From: Daejeonella oryzae DSM 19973
Lineage (GTDB): Bacteria > Bacteroidota > Bacteroidia > Sphingobacteriales > Sphingobacteriaceae
Assembly (NCBI RefSeq): GCF_000422945.1
Contig: NZ_AUHA01000003.1
Location: 496,001 to 560,000, forward strand
Direction of reading: 5' to 3'
DNA: 64,000 nucleotides
A model generated the notes under the pieces. The model was not told the DNA's origin. It saw only the letters and a program-made list of their open reading frames with translations, and did not search any database. Within the stretch, counting starts at the first letter, position 1; every line of letters begins with the position of its first letter. Positions 43,228-52,614 of the stretch are shown one piece after another. A program made the position numbers and the translations under genes.

Positions 43228-44373
43228 ATGATTCCACTAATTTCAAAACTTCCAAATGTTGGAACAACCATTTTTTCGGTTATGTCTCAACTGGCTTCAG
43301 AATCAAACGCAATAAACTTATCTCAGGGTTTTCCTGATTTTGAATCATCGCCCCTGCTAATCAATCTGGTTAATCAGCAGATGATAGAAGGCAATAATCA
43401 ATATGCGCCAATGCCGGGCTTACTTGCTCTGCGCCAATCAATCGCCGCGAAAGTAAATCAGCTTCATTTATCTGATTATAACCCCGAAACGGAAGTAACC
43501 GTAACAGCTGGTGGTACTCAGGCAATATTTACTGCACTTTCTGCAGTTATTCAGCCTAATGATGAAGTAATAATATTTGAGCCTGCTTATGATTGTTACT
43601 CTCCTACCATTAAATTACTTGGCGGAATTGTAAAAGCTTTTGAATTGTCGCCACCGGATTATAAAATAGACTGGGAAATGGTGAAAAAGCTGATTAATAA
43701 CAGAACCAGAATGATTATTCTGAATTCCCCGCATAATCCAAGCGGCGTTATTCTGGATGAAGAAGATATCCGCCAGTTAATTCATATTACCGCTCATTCT
43801 GATCTTTTGATTTTAAGTGATGAGGTTTATGAACATATAATTTTTGATGGCAATAAGCATTTGAGTATTGCCCGGTATCCGGAGTTAAGAGATCGTTCTT
43901 TTATTATAGCTTCATTCGGTAAACTTTTTCATAATACGGGCTGGAAAGTTGGGTACTGTATTGCGCCTCAATGGCTAATGAATGAGTTCAGAAAAATTCA
44001 TCAGTTTATTGTGTTCAGTGTTAACACACCTATGCAACATGCTTTAGCTTCATTTTTATCAGACAAAAATAATTATCAGGGATTAAGTGAATTTTATCAG
44101 CAGAAAAGGAATTTTTTTACCGGTCTCATGAAAGAAACCCGTTTTGATTTGCTTCCATGCAAAGGTTCGTACTTTCAGTCGGTTACCTATAAACAGATCA
44201 CCGATGAAAAAGATATTGATTTTGCAAAACGCCTGACTACTGAATTTGGGGTGGCTTCAATTCCCGTTTCTGCATTTTACAGCAGAGCAAATGATCACCA
44301 CGTTTTGCGCTTTTGTTTTGCGAAAAAACAAGAAACTTTAGAGAAAGCCGTTGAAAGATTAAGGAAAGTTTAG
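43228..44373 (+). CDS. Methionine aminotransferase (KAT/YbdL-like, class I)
   Basis: A 381-residue class I PLP aminotransferase. Signatures: NLSQGFPDFESSP, YAPMPGLLALRQSIA, VTAGGTQAIFTALSA, NSPHNPSGVILDEEDI, LSDEVYEHIIFDG, and SFGKLFHNTGWKVGYC with the PLP Lys, plus HVLRFCFAKK at the end with the carboxylate-binding Arg. These fit the kynurenine aminotransferase/methionine aminotransferase (YbdL) group. The next gene, 38 bp on, is an omega-amidase that removes ketoglutaramate formed when glutamine is the amino donor. The pair therefore fits methionine salvage (KMTB to methionine). Confidence 0.9.
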   Translation: MIPLISKLPNVGTTIFSVMSQLASESNAINLSQGFPDFESSPLLINLVNQQMIEGNNQYAPMPGLLALRQSIAAKVNQLHLSDYNPETEVTVTAGGTQAIFTALSAVIQPNDEVIIFEPAYDCYSPTIKLLGGIVKAFELSPPDYKIDWEMVKKLINNRTRMIILNSPHNPSGVILDEEDIRQLIHITAHSDLLILSDEVYEHIIFDGNKHLSIARYPELRDRSFIIASFGKLFHNTGWKVGYCIAPQWLMNEFRKIHQFIVFSVNTPMQHALASFLSDKNNYQGLSEFYQQKRNFFTGLMKETRFDLLPCKGSYFQSVTYKQITDEKDIDFAKRLTTEFGVASIPVSAFYSRANDHHVLRFCFAKKQETLEKAVERLRKV

Positions 44374-44411
44374 AAATTACACGAGATTTAAAATCCGAAT
44401 AGATCAATTTA

Positions 44412-45188
44412 ATGAATACGCTAAAAATAACCACATTTCAGGCTTACCTTTTTTGGGAAAATATTGATAAAAATTTGCAGAATTTGGGTTTGCGATTATC
44501 TTCCATTCGCGAAAAAACAGATCTGATTGTATTACCAGAAATGTTCAGTACCGGATTTTCTATGAACAGTGAAAGACTGGCCGAAAAAATGGAAGGTAAA
44601 ACCATGCAGTGGATGGAAGTTCAGGCAAAAAAATTCAGTTGCGTTGTTACAGGAAGCATAATTATTACCGAAAACGAACATTATTACAACCGACTAATCT
44701 GGATGCGCCCTGACGGAACGTATGAGTATTATGATAAACGTCATTTGTTTGGCCTTGGCAATGAAGATCAGCATTATACTCCCGGTACTAAAAAGCTTTT
44801 TGTGGAACTAAACGGATGGAAAATCTGTCCGGTAATCTGCTATGATTTGCGCTTTCCGGTTTGGCTTCGCAATACGAACGAGGATTATGACATGCTTCTG
44901 GTTTTGGCTAACTGGCCCGAACGCAGATCCCTGCACTGGAGAACATTAATACCTGCGAGAGCTCTTGAAAATCAGGCTTACGTTGTAGCTGTAAATCGTG
45001 TTGGACATGATGGAAATGAGGTTTATCATTCAGGTGATTCGATGTGCATTGATCCCAATGGGAAAGTTGTTTACTACAAACCCAACGATGAAGATCTGTA
45101 TACGTTTTCTATTGTTAAAGAAGAAGTTGAAAACGCCAGGCGCTTATTTCCATTTTTAAAAGATGGAGATAATTTTAAAATCCTATAA
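44412..45188 (+). CDS. Omega-amidase (nitrilase family, YafV/Nit2-like)
   Basis: A 258-residue cytosolic C-N hydrolase. The Glu-Lys-Cys triad is in VLPEMFSTGFSM (Glu), YDKRHLF (Lys) and PVICYDLRFPVW (Cys). Family length and motifs match E. coli YafV, which hydrolyses alpha-ketoglutaramate and related omega-amides. It directly follows a methionine aminotransferase and probably acts on the amide product of glutamine transamination. A strong bidirectional terminator follows. Confidence 0.92.
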   Translation: MNTLKITTFQAYLFWENIDKNLQNLGLRLSSIREKTDLIVLPEMFSTGFSMNSERLAEKMEGKTMQWMEVQAKKFSCVVTGSIIITENEHYYNRLIWMRPDGTYEYYDKRHLFGLGNEDQHYTPGTKKLFVELNGWKICPVICYDLRFPVWLRNTNEDYDMLLVLANWPERRSLHWRTLIPARALENQAYVVAVNRVGHDGNEVYHSGDSMCIDPNGKVVYYKPNDEDLYTFSIVKEEVENARRLFPFLKDGDNFKIL

Positions 45189-45210
45189 GTAAACTCAGAA
45201 TTTATCCCAT

Positions 45211-45245
45211 AAAAAAAGCCTTCTTTTTACAGAAGGCTTTTTTTT
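45211..45245. terminator. Bidirectional intrinsic terminator
   Basis: Arms AAAAAAAGCCTTCT (45211-45224) and AGAAGGCTTTTTTT (45231-45244), 6-nt loop, between the convergent omega-amidase and M57 protease genes. Confidence 0.92.
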
Positions 45246-45258
45246 ACACCATAAGGTT

Positions 45259-46080
45259 TTAATACAGGTAATTTAAGGCAATAACATCATTTGCATTGAA
45301 CAAACGGTTTCCACCATTTGAACAAGCTAACATCCATGATTCAGCATCAGGTGTGCTCGGAGTTCCCGGAATAAGGATTGCTCCTACACCTGCAGTACCC
45401 TCATTCACTTTACGTTTTCCTCCACAGCTGTACTGGCGAGCCATATAATCTGTGTGACGGAAACCGATACAATGTCCGATTTCATGAGTTAAAACAGATG
45501 CAACATAGTTCACATCCGGGTTAGATCCATAAGCCTGAACATTTGTGTTCATTTTAATTTGGTTAAAAGGATCTCCTGATGAAGTTGGAAAACCTGCAGA
45601 ACCTAAAGTAATATACCCTCCGCTTGCTGCTTCGTTAAATCCTACGATATCAATATTTCCACCGCTAGCAACACGCTGAAAAGTAATACGCAGATTTTGA
45701 GCATTATAACGTGAAATGGCCAAATCAGCTGCCTGAGAGAAAGCAGTTGTTAAGTTAGTTACAGAAACAGTTATAACTCTTGGTAAAGCATTTACCAGGT
45801 TAGTGGTTCGGTATTGCTCATCTTGTGCAATACGTAAATTAGGACTCTGACTTTGAGATGTAAAATTCTCATTAGTTAATAGAATATCCCCTTCAACCAA
45901 ATAACCCCCATCTCTGGCAATTACATTTTCAGTACTGAAACCTAATTTGCTGATATTAGATAACACTTCTTTTGATACCAGATTTGATTGGTCAGAAGTT
46001 GATTCTGACTTTTTACATGATACTACTCCTACTGAAACAGCCCCGGCCAGTACGAAAATTTGCAGTTTTTTAAAGTTCAT
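45259..46080 (-). CDS. M57 (dual-action HEIGH) metallopeptidase lipoprotein
   Basis: A 273-residue exported protease. The lipoprotein signal ends at Cys22 (GVVSCKKS). The zinc site is HEIGHCIGFRHTD (the HExxH helix with a third His/Asp, the M57 hallmark) after a beta domain with SRYNAQNLRITFQRV and ITVSVTN. The lipid anchor places it on the envelope, probably the outer surface. Its target is unknown. It is divergent from the S8 peptidase gene, with 170 bp between. Confidence 0.9.
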   Translation of the reverse strand: MNFKKLQIFVLAGAVSVGVVSCKKSESTSDQSNLVSKEVLSNISKLGFSTENVIARDGGYLVEGDILLTNENFTSQSQSPNLRIAQDEQYRTTNLVNALPRVITVSVTNLTTAFSQAADLAISRYNAQNLRITFQRVASGGNIDIVGFNEAASGGYITLGSAGFPTSSGDPFNQIKMNTNVQAYGSNPDVNYVASVLTHEIGHCIGFRHTDYMARQYSCGGKRKVNEGTAGVGAILIPGTPSTPDAESWMLACSNGGNRLFNANDVIALNYLY

Positions 46081-46250
46081 AAAATTTGTTTTAGATTGAT
46101 TAATTAGGTGATTTTATCTAAGGTGTAAAGTTTTTATTAAATTTTATGAGAGCGGGCTTTTTTAAATTTTGAAAATTGAAAGTATCAAAATGCAAAGTAT
46201 ATCCTTTTAGTTACATTGCAAATTATTTCTAGAAAAAAGTTCCTAACATA

Positions 46251-49052
46251 ATGCGCTGCGTAATTATTTTAATATTCCTATCTATTATTAGTTTAAACAG
46301 CTCAGCACAAAAAAAAATAGCTGAAGATCCCTATTTTAAAATATATAAAAAAAATATTCCAGGTCAGAAGCTTAACCAAACATATCTGATAAAGCTTCCT
46401 GCTGATTTTAAGATTAATCAGAACCAGGATCTGAAAATAATCCGCCGCTTATCTCCTGATCATTATATCTTATTTTCAAAAAATGATCCCGCCGAATTGG
46501 GGCTTAAGGATTTTACAACTGCAAATAATCTCTGGAAAGCGAGTGATAATCTGATAAAAAAAATCGGAGAACCCGGAGTAGATGTCATACGTGTTCAACT
46601 GGTTTTCACATCAGAAAATGAGGCCTTCAATATAAAACAACTATCATCATACGCTAAACTGATTTCGGTAAATGGAAAATTTGCCGTAATCGAAATTAAT
46701 AGTAATAAGCTTTCTGAATTATTAGATATAGATGAAATAGAATTTGCTGATTTAATTAGAAGAGCACATGATGAACTCGTAATCAATAATCTTGATCTGT
46801 CTGTTAATGAAATAAAAGCGGTACAACATTTATATCCTTCTTTAAAAGGGAATGGAATTAATGCATCGCTCAAAGAAGGATTTTACGATAAAAATGATCT
46901 GGATTTATTAGGCAGATCTTTTATCTCCTTACCCCCCTCATTATTTAAATCCACTCATGCAACTACCATGGCTACTTTAATCGGTGGAAATGGGAATAGT
47001 TTTATAAATGGTTTAGGGGTGGCTCCTGAAGTTAAATTCACTTCATCTGATTATAAAAACTTAATGCCGGATGATTTATCTGTTTTTATAAACAGTAAAA
47101 TAAGTGTGCAGAACCATTCTTATGGAACGGGAATTGAAAATTATTATGGAGCCGAGGCGTATGAGTACGATCGTCAGATTTATCAGAATGACAGTCTAAT
47201 ACATGTATTTTCATCAGGGAACAGCGGAGCTTCTACGCCATCTACCGGGGTATATGCCGGAATTTTAAATCGTGCTAATTTAACCGGAACCTTTAAGCAG
47301 GCAAAAAACGTTCTCGTTGTTGGTGGCACAAACCGTGAAAATATTACAGAATTTTTAAGTTCCAAAGGACCGGCATTTGATGGACGCATCAAACCAGAAA
47401 TAGTTTCTGCAGGAGAAGATGGAACATCGGGTGCGGCTGCTTTATCCACAGGGGTAGTAAGCCTGCTGCAGCAGCAATATAAAATGCAAATCGGTTCGCT
47501 CCCCTCATCCGCTTTACTAAAAAGTATTCTGATAAATTCGGCTGATGATATTGGAGCTCTGAACGTAGATTTTGAAAATGGATACGGAAAATTAAATGCT
47601 TTGGAAGCTATCAAAACCATAGATGAGCGTCGTTACCAGAGCGGAATAGTAACTTCTTTACAGGATTATATTTTGCCTTTAGAGATTTCTCCTTCAACAT
47701 CCCAGGTTAAGATTTCCCTGGCATGGAATGATCTGGCTGCGCCAATAAATTCGGCACAGGCATTAGTAAATAATCTGGACCTATGGCTTGAAGATTCATC
47801 CGGAAATATAATACTTCCATGGGTTTTAAGCTCCTTTCCAAATCCGGATTCCCTTTCTAAACCGGCTGTGAGAGGAAGAGATTCCATTAATAATATTGAA
47901 CAAGTTACTTTTGAAAATCCGGTTCCGGGAAATTATACAATACATGTAAAAGCAAAAAATCTCCAGCAAAATTCGCAACAATTCCATCTGAGTTACCAAA
48001 CTAATCAGGCAAACACATTTCAGTGGACTTATCCGCTACTCAATGAGAAATTATTTTCGGGTAAGGATAATCATCTTCGATGGAAAAGCACCTATAAAAA
48101 TGCCCCCGGAATTCTTTCAGTAAGTTATGATGATGGAATTTCATGGTCTGCTATCGGACTAAATAATGGCAACTCCAATTTTTTTAAATGGTCTGCTCCG
48201 CAGCTTTTTTCAAAAGCAATTTTAAAAATGTCTATAAATGGTTTGGAATACAGATCTCAATCCTTTTCCATTTCGAAACCTTTATCATTAAAGGTCGGGT
48301 TTAATTGTACAGACGGAGCATTACTGGTATGGCCGAAACAACCAAATGCGCAGAACTATACTATTTATACCATAAAAGATAATATTTTACAGGCATTGCA
48401 AAGTACGGAAGATACAGTCCTGAAGGTTTCAAATTCGAGATCTTCCGATTATTTTGCGGTAAGTGCGAACAGTGTTCAAGGATTTGAAGGCTTGAGAAGT
48501 TTTACAATTAACCTCAATTCGCAGGGCGTTGACTGCTATTTTAAAACCTTTTTGGCAAATAATGGATCAAATGATAATATCGTTTTAAATCTCAGCTTAG
48601 GGACAACGTCTGGTCTAAAAAATATTACCTGGGAAAAGCTTACAAGTAGGGCAACTTTTAGCTCCATTGGATTAAGCTTGATAAATACCGGTTCTTTAAT
48701 GTATTCATTTGATGACCTTAGTCCAAAAACCGGAATCCAATATTACAGAGCTGTTCTTGAAACAGAAAACGGCACTTTAATTTATTCGGATACAATCTCT
48801 GCGATTTATTTAAAAGAATATCAGTTTACTCTTTATCCTAACCCTGCAACCGAAAGTTTCTCAATACTTGCTGGTACAATAGACGATTTTGAACTCAGCC
48901 TTTATAATTCGGCCGGGCAAAAAATGAGCACTGAAATTTTAAATAATTTGACTCAATCTTTTTCAGTTGCGGATTTAAAGCCGGGAATTTATGTTTGCAT
49001 CATAACATTAAAGGGTAAGCCAGTTTACAGGAGTAAATTAATTAAAACCTGA
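46251..49052 (+). CDS. Secreted S8 (subtilisin-like) peptidase with T9SS sorting domain
   Basis: A 933-residue secreted protease. Signal peptide MRCVIILIFLSIISLNSSAQ, propeptide to about 170, S8 domain about 195-450, then beta-rich modules, and a C-terminal type IX sorting domain (YPNPATESFSI...GIYVCIITLKGKPVYRSKLIK-like). Catalytic His236 (THATTMATLIG) and Ser393 (DGTSGAAALS) are clear. The canonical Asp motif DTG is absent: the aligned segment reads LKEGFYDKNDLD. Either Asp213/Asp216 substitutes or activity is altered. It converges on the PPK2 gene with stops adjacent. Confidence 0.88.
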   Translation: MRCVIILIFLSIISLNSSAQKKIAEDPYFKIYKKNIPGQKLNQTYLIKLPADFKINQNQDLKIIRRLSPDHYILFSKNDPAELGLKDFTTANNLWKASDNLIKKIGEPGVDVIRVQLVFTSENEAFNIKQLSSYAKLISVNGKFAVIEINSNKLSELLDIDEIEFADLIRRAHDELVINNLDLSVNEIKAVQHLYPSLKGNGINASLKEGFYDKNDLDLLGRSFISLPPSLFKSTHATTMATLIGGNGNSFINGLGVAPEVKFTSSDYKNLMPDDLSVFINSKISVQNHSYGTGIENYYGAEAYEYDRQIYQNDSLIHVFSSGNSGASTPSTGVYAGILNRANLTGTFKQAKNVLVVGGTNRENITEFLSSKGPAFDGRIKPEIVSAGEDGTSGAAALSTGVVSLLQQQYKMQIGSLPSSALLKSILINSADDIGALNVDFENGYGKLNALEAIKTIDERRYQSGIVTSLQDYILPLEISPSTSQVKISLAWNDLAAPINSAQALVNNLDLWLEDSSGNIILPWVLSSFPNPDSLSKPAVRGRDSINNIEQVTFENPVPGNYTIHVKAKNLQQNSQQFHLSYQTNQANTFQWTYPLLNEKLFSGKDNHLRWKSTYKNAPGILSVSYDDGISWSAIGLNNGNSNFFKWSAPQLFSKAILKMSINGLEYRSQSFSISKPLSLKVGFNCTDGALLVWPKQPNAQNYTIYTIKDNILQALQSTEDTVLKVSNSRSSDYFAVSANSVQGFEGLRSFTINLNSQGVDCYFKTFLANNGSNDNIVLNLSLGTTSGLKNITWEKLTSRATFSSIGLSLINTGSLMYSFDDLSPKTGIQYYRAVLETENGTLIYSDTISAIYLKEYQFTLYPNPATESFSILAGTIDDFELSLYNSAGQKMSTEILNNLTQSFSVADLKPGIYVCIITLKGKPVYRSKLIKT

Positions 49053-49931
49053 TTATTCCTTCATTAACTGATTTTTGCTTTCTTCAAGTTTTCCCTTTTC
49101 ATCCTCAGATAGTTCAGGAAGCTGTAGATTTAGTGACTTTAAAGTTTCAACAATTATTTTACTGATAGCAATTCTTGTAAACCACTTTTTATCTGCCGGT
49201 ATAATATACCAGGGAGCATTTTCCGTTGATGTCGCTCTTATTGCCTCTTCATAAACTTTCATGTAATCATCCCATCTCTCTCTTTCTTTCACATCACCGG
49301 AAGAAAATTTCCAATTCTTCAAAGGGTCATTAATTCGTTCAAGGAAACGTTCTTTTTGCTCTTTTTTTGAAACATTTAAAAAGAATTTTAGGATAACCGT
49401 TCCATTTGCTGATAAATGCTTTTCGAAATTTATAATGCTTTCATATCTGCTCTTCCAGAATTTTTCATCCTCTTCGTCAGATTTAAAGGGATAGGAAAAA
49501 CCCTCATTTTTTAAATATTCCGGATGAACTTTACATACAAGTACATTTTCATAATGTGATCTGTTATGGATGCCGATACGTCCTTTTTCAGGTAAAGCTT
49601 TATTATGACGCCATAAAAAATCATGCTCATATTCTTCACTGTTTGGTTGCTTAAAGCTGAATACCTGGCAGCCCTGCGGATTGATACCGCTCATTACGTG
49701 TTCAATAGCGCTATCTTTGCCCGCAGCATCCATAGCCTGAAAAATTATAAGTAATGAATAGCGGTTAGTAGCATAAAGTTTCTCCTGTAATTCATCCATT
49801 TGATTTTTATAATCATTTAAGACGTTTTCAGATTCACTTTTTTTATGATCGCCGCTAAACTTTGGGTCGTGGTTCAGCAAAGCAAAATTTTCTTCATTTT
49901 GAATCCTGAAATGGTTTATAAACTCATCCAT
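49053..49931 (-). CDS. Polyphosphate kinase 2 family, class III
   Basis: A 292-residue polyphosphate-dependent nucleotide phosphotransferase. The Walker A is MDAAGKDSAIEHVMSG and the Walker B region is NRSHYENVLVCKVHP, matching class III PPK2 enzymes (which have NRSHYE rather than the DRSWY of class I). Other motifs are FLWRHNKALPEKGRIGI and WKFSSGDVKERERWDDY. Class III enzymes phosphorylate both AMP and ADP with polyphosphate. The ATG at 49931 (MDEFINHF) is preferred over the GTG at 50003. It ends directly against the S8 gene's stop. Confidence 0.92.
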   Translation of the reverse strand: MDEFINHFRIQNEENFALLNHDPKFSGDHKKSESENVLNDYKNQMDELQEKLYATNRYSLLIIFQAMDAAGKDSAIEHVMSGINPQGCQVFSFKQPNSEEYEHDFLWRHNKALPEKGRIGIHNRSHYENVLVCKVHPEYLKNEGFSYPFKSDEEDEKFWKSRYESIINFEKHLSANGTVILKFFLNVSKKEQKERFLERINDPLKNWKFSSGDVKERERWDDYMKVYEEAIRATSTENAPWYIIPADKKWFTRIAISKIIVETLKSLNLQLPELSEDEKGKLEESKNQLMKE

Positions 49932-50058
49932 ATATTTGGGGAATAATTTTTGAAGATAATTTAAAAATTTAAGGAAATGAATTGCGTTATTCCTCAGCGC
50001 CACGAAAAAAACGAATCCATCATATTATTAACCACAGTATTTTTCACATATTTACTCC

Positions 50059-52527
50059 ATGTTCAGAAGAATTAAATTTCAACCACTTCGCTACGCCGTA
50101 ATTTTCATCTATTTTATAATTCTGTTTTTCTGCGCCGTTGAGCTGAATTTTTTATGGTTATTTGGTTATTCACCCAATATAAATGACATAAAAACGCCTA
50201 ATATGCGAATTGCATCAGAGCTGTATACCTCTGACGGAAAATTAATTGGCAGATATTATAAAGAAAATCGTACACCCGTTGAGTATGATAAAATTGCAAA
50301 AAGTGTAGTGGATGCACTTGTGGCTACAGAAGATGTCCGTTTTTTTCAACACACCGGTATTGATGTCAGATCACTTATATCGAGTACCATTTCAACCGCA
50401 CAGGGTGACCGACGCGGAGCCAGTACAATTACTCAGCAATTAGCTAAAAACCTCTATCGTACAAGGAATCAAAAATCCGAAGGCGCTATAAAAATCATTC
50501 CCGGTTTCAGAACCATTATCTATAAAATTAAAGAATTGGTAACTGCAGTAAAGCTGGAAAGCTATTACTCTAAACAGGAAATATTAACACTTTATCTTAA
50601 TACCGTTCCCTTTGGGGGAAATACCTACGGCATAAAAACTGCTGCAAAGCATTTTTTTAATAAACAGCCTTCGCAACTTCAGGTTCAGGAATCAGCTACA
50701 TTAATAGGGATTTTAAAAGCCAATACTACTTATAATCCACTCCGCAACCCGGAGCAATCTTTAGAAAGACGTAATGTTGTTCTTTCTCAAATGCAGAAAT
50801 ACAATTTCCTCAGTTCTGATGAATTTAAAAAATACAGCAATTTGCCTTTGAAAACTATTCAGGGAGAATTTGATGATGGTAATGAAGGTGAGTCTTATCT
50901 TAAATCTGCAGTAGCAGAATGGATTGAACAATGGTGTGAAGACAATAATTATGATCTCTATGAAGGAGGTTTAAAAATCTACACCACTATTGATTCCCGG
51001 ATGCAAAATTATGCAGAAGAATCTGTGGCAAGCCAGATGAAGATTTTACAGCGAAGACTTTTAAATGAGTGGGGCAATCAAAACCCGTGGCAAAATTCAG
51101 AAAAAGAAGAAATTCCCAATTTTGCTGAAACCGCAGCCAAGCGTCTTCCTAAATATGAATATCTGCGTAAACGATTTAACAATAACCAGGATTCTATAGA
51201 TTATTACCTCAACAAGCCTAAAAAAATGAAGGTTTTCAGTTGGGATCCAAAACCTAAAGAAGTAACTTTTTCTACACTGGATTCATTGGAATATTATGCG
51301 AAAATTCTGAATACGGGTATGATGACACTCGATCCTTTTAACGGCCATATTAAAGTTTGGATTGGTGGAGTTGATAATAAATTTTTCAAATATGATCATG
51401 TTATACAGGCAAAAAGACAGGCCGGATCAACATTTAAACCTTTTGCATATTTAGCAGCTCTTGAATCAGGGATGAACCCCTGCGACCGTTTCGTGGATAA
51501 GCCTGTTAAAATTAAGTATCAGGAGGGAAATGAAACCGAGTATTGGGAACCAAAAAATGCCTCCTACTCATTTTCAGGACGTGAAATGACCTTAAGGCAT
51601 GCGATGGCGAGATCTATAAATTCAATTACTGCTCAAATTACAGAGCAGGTTGGAGCTTCTAAAGTGGTAGAGTATGCTCATTTATGTGGCATAGAAAGTA
51701 AATTGAAATCTGTTCCATCAGTTAGTTTAGGTCCAAATGACGTGAGTGTTTTTGAAATGGTGAAGGCATATGGTACTTTTCTGAATAAGGGTATGAAAAC
51801 CGATCCTATTCTGGTAGAAAAAATTACTGATAAGGATGGCAATATACTTGAAGAATTCAAAGCAAAAACTACAAGAGCCCTGAGTGAAGAAATTGCTTGG
51901 CTGATGACGTATATGTTACGTGGCGGAATGGAAGAACCGGGTGGTACTTCACAGGCACTTTGGGAATGGGATTTATTTAAAAAGGGAAATCAAATAGGCG
52001 GTAAAACAGGAACATCTTCTGACTATGTTGACGGTTGGTACATGGGATTAACCAAGGATTTTGTAACCGGAGTTTGGGTAGGTTGTGATGAAAGAAGTGT
52101 ACACTTTCGGAATTCAGAAACCGGAGAAGGATCCAAGACAGCGCTTCCTATTTTTGCAAAATTTATGGAGAAGGTATATCAGGATCCTTCGCTTGGAATA
52201 ACCTTCGGCCCTTTTCCTAAGCCGGGTGTTAACATTACAAGGGAATATAACTGCGTTACTCCACAGTATGAGCGTGAGCTGACTGATACGCTTCAAACAG
52301 ATAGTTTGTTTATGGATTCAATGAATGTGCCTGAAATTGAACCCCTAGATTCAGGTACTATTGAAACAGAACAGGACAAAAATCGGGAAGCATCAACCAA
52401 AGTTTTACCTAAGGGAAGGGAGAAGATCCCATCAGAAAATAAACAGGATTCGAAAGCTGATACGAGTAAATCTCAAAGAGAAATCCGTAAAGAAAACAGA
52501 AAGAAAAAAGGTGACGAAAACAATTAA
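50059..52527 (+). CDS. Penicillin-binding protein 1A (class A PBP)
   Basis: An 822-residue bifunctional cell-wall synthase. One N-terminal membrane anchor (FIYFIILFFCAVELNFLWLF). Glycosyltransferase domain with ATEDVRFFQHTGID, STITQQLAKNLYR and KQEILTLYLNTVPFGG. Transpeptidase domain with Ser457-x-x-Lys460 (AGSTFKPF), SINSITAQ and Lys649-Thr-Gly (GGKTGTSSDYVDGWY). It ends in a charged Lys/Glu tail. It polymerises glycan and cross-links peptides in the periplasm. It probably forms a separate unit from the following gene (87 bp gap, no terminator seen). Confidence 0.96.
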   Translation: MFRRIKFQPLRYAVIFIYFIILFFCAVELNFLWLFGYSPNINDIKTPNMRIASELYTSDGKLIGRYYKENRTPVEYDKIAKSVVDALVATEDVRFFQHTGIDVRSLISSTISTAQGDRRGASTITQQLAKNLYRTRNQKSEGAIKIIPGFRTIIYKIKELVTAVKLESYYSKQEILTLYLNTVPFGGNTYGIKTAAKHFFNKQPSQLQVQESATLIGILKANTTYNPLRNPEQSLERRNVVLSQMQKYNFLSSDEFKKYSNLPLKTIQGEFDDGNEGESYLKSAVAEWIEQWCEDNNYDLYEGGLKIYTTIDSRMQNYAEESVASQMKILQRRLLNEWGNQNPWQNSEKEEIPNFAETAAKRLPKYEYLRKRFNNNQDSIDYYLNKPKKMKVFSWDPKPKEVTFSTLDSLEYYAKILNTGMMTLDPFNGHIKVWIGGVDNKFFKYDHVIQAKRQAGSTFKPFAYLAALESGMNPCDRFVDKPVKIKYQEGNETEYWEPKNASYSFSGREMTLRHAMARSINSITAQITEQVGASKVVEYAHLCGIESKLKSVPSVSLGPNDVSVFEMVKAYGTFLNKGMKTDPILVEKITDKDGNILEEFKAKTTRALSEEIAWLMTYMLRGGMEEPGGTSQALWEWDLFKKGNQIGGKTGTSSDYVDGWYMGLTKDFVTGVWVGCDERSVHFRNSETGEGSKTALPIFAKFMEKVYQDPSLGITFGPFPKPGVNITREYNCVTPQYERELTDTLQTDSLFMDSMNVPEIEPLDSGTIETEQDKNREASTKVLPKGREKIPSENKQDSKADTSKSQREIRKENRKKKGDENN

Positions 52528-52614
52528 ACTAATTTCATCATTAATAAGTCTAATCTGAACAAAATCAAAGTCTTAAATTTTCCGTAAATTAGGTACACAG
52601 CTAAATATATAAAA

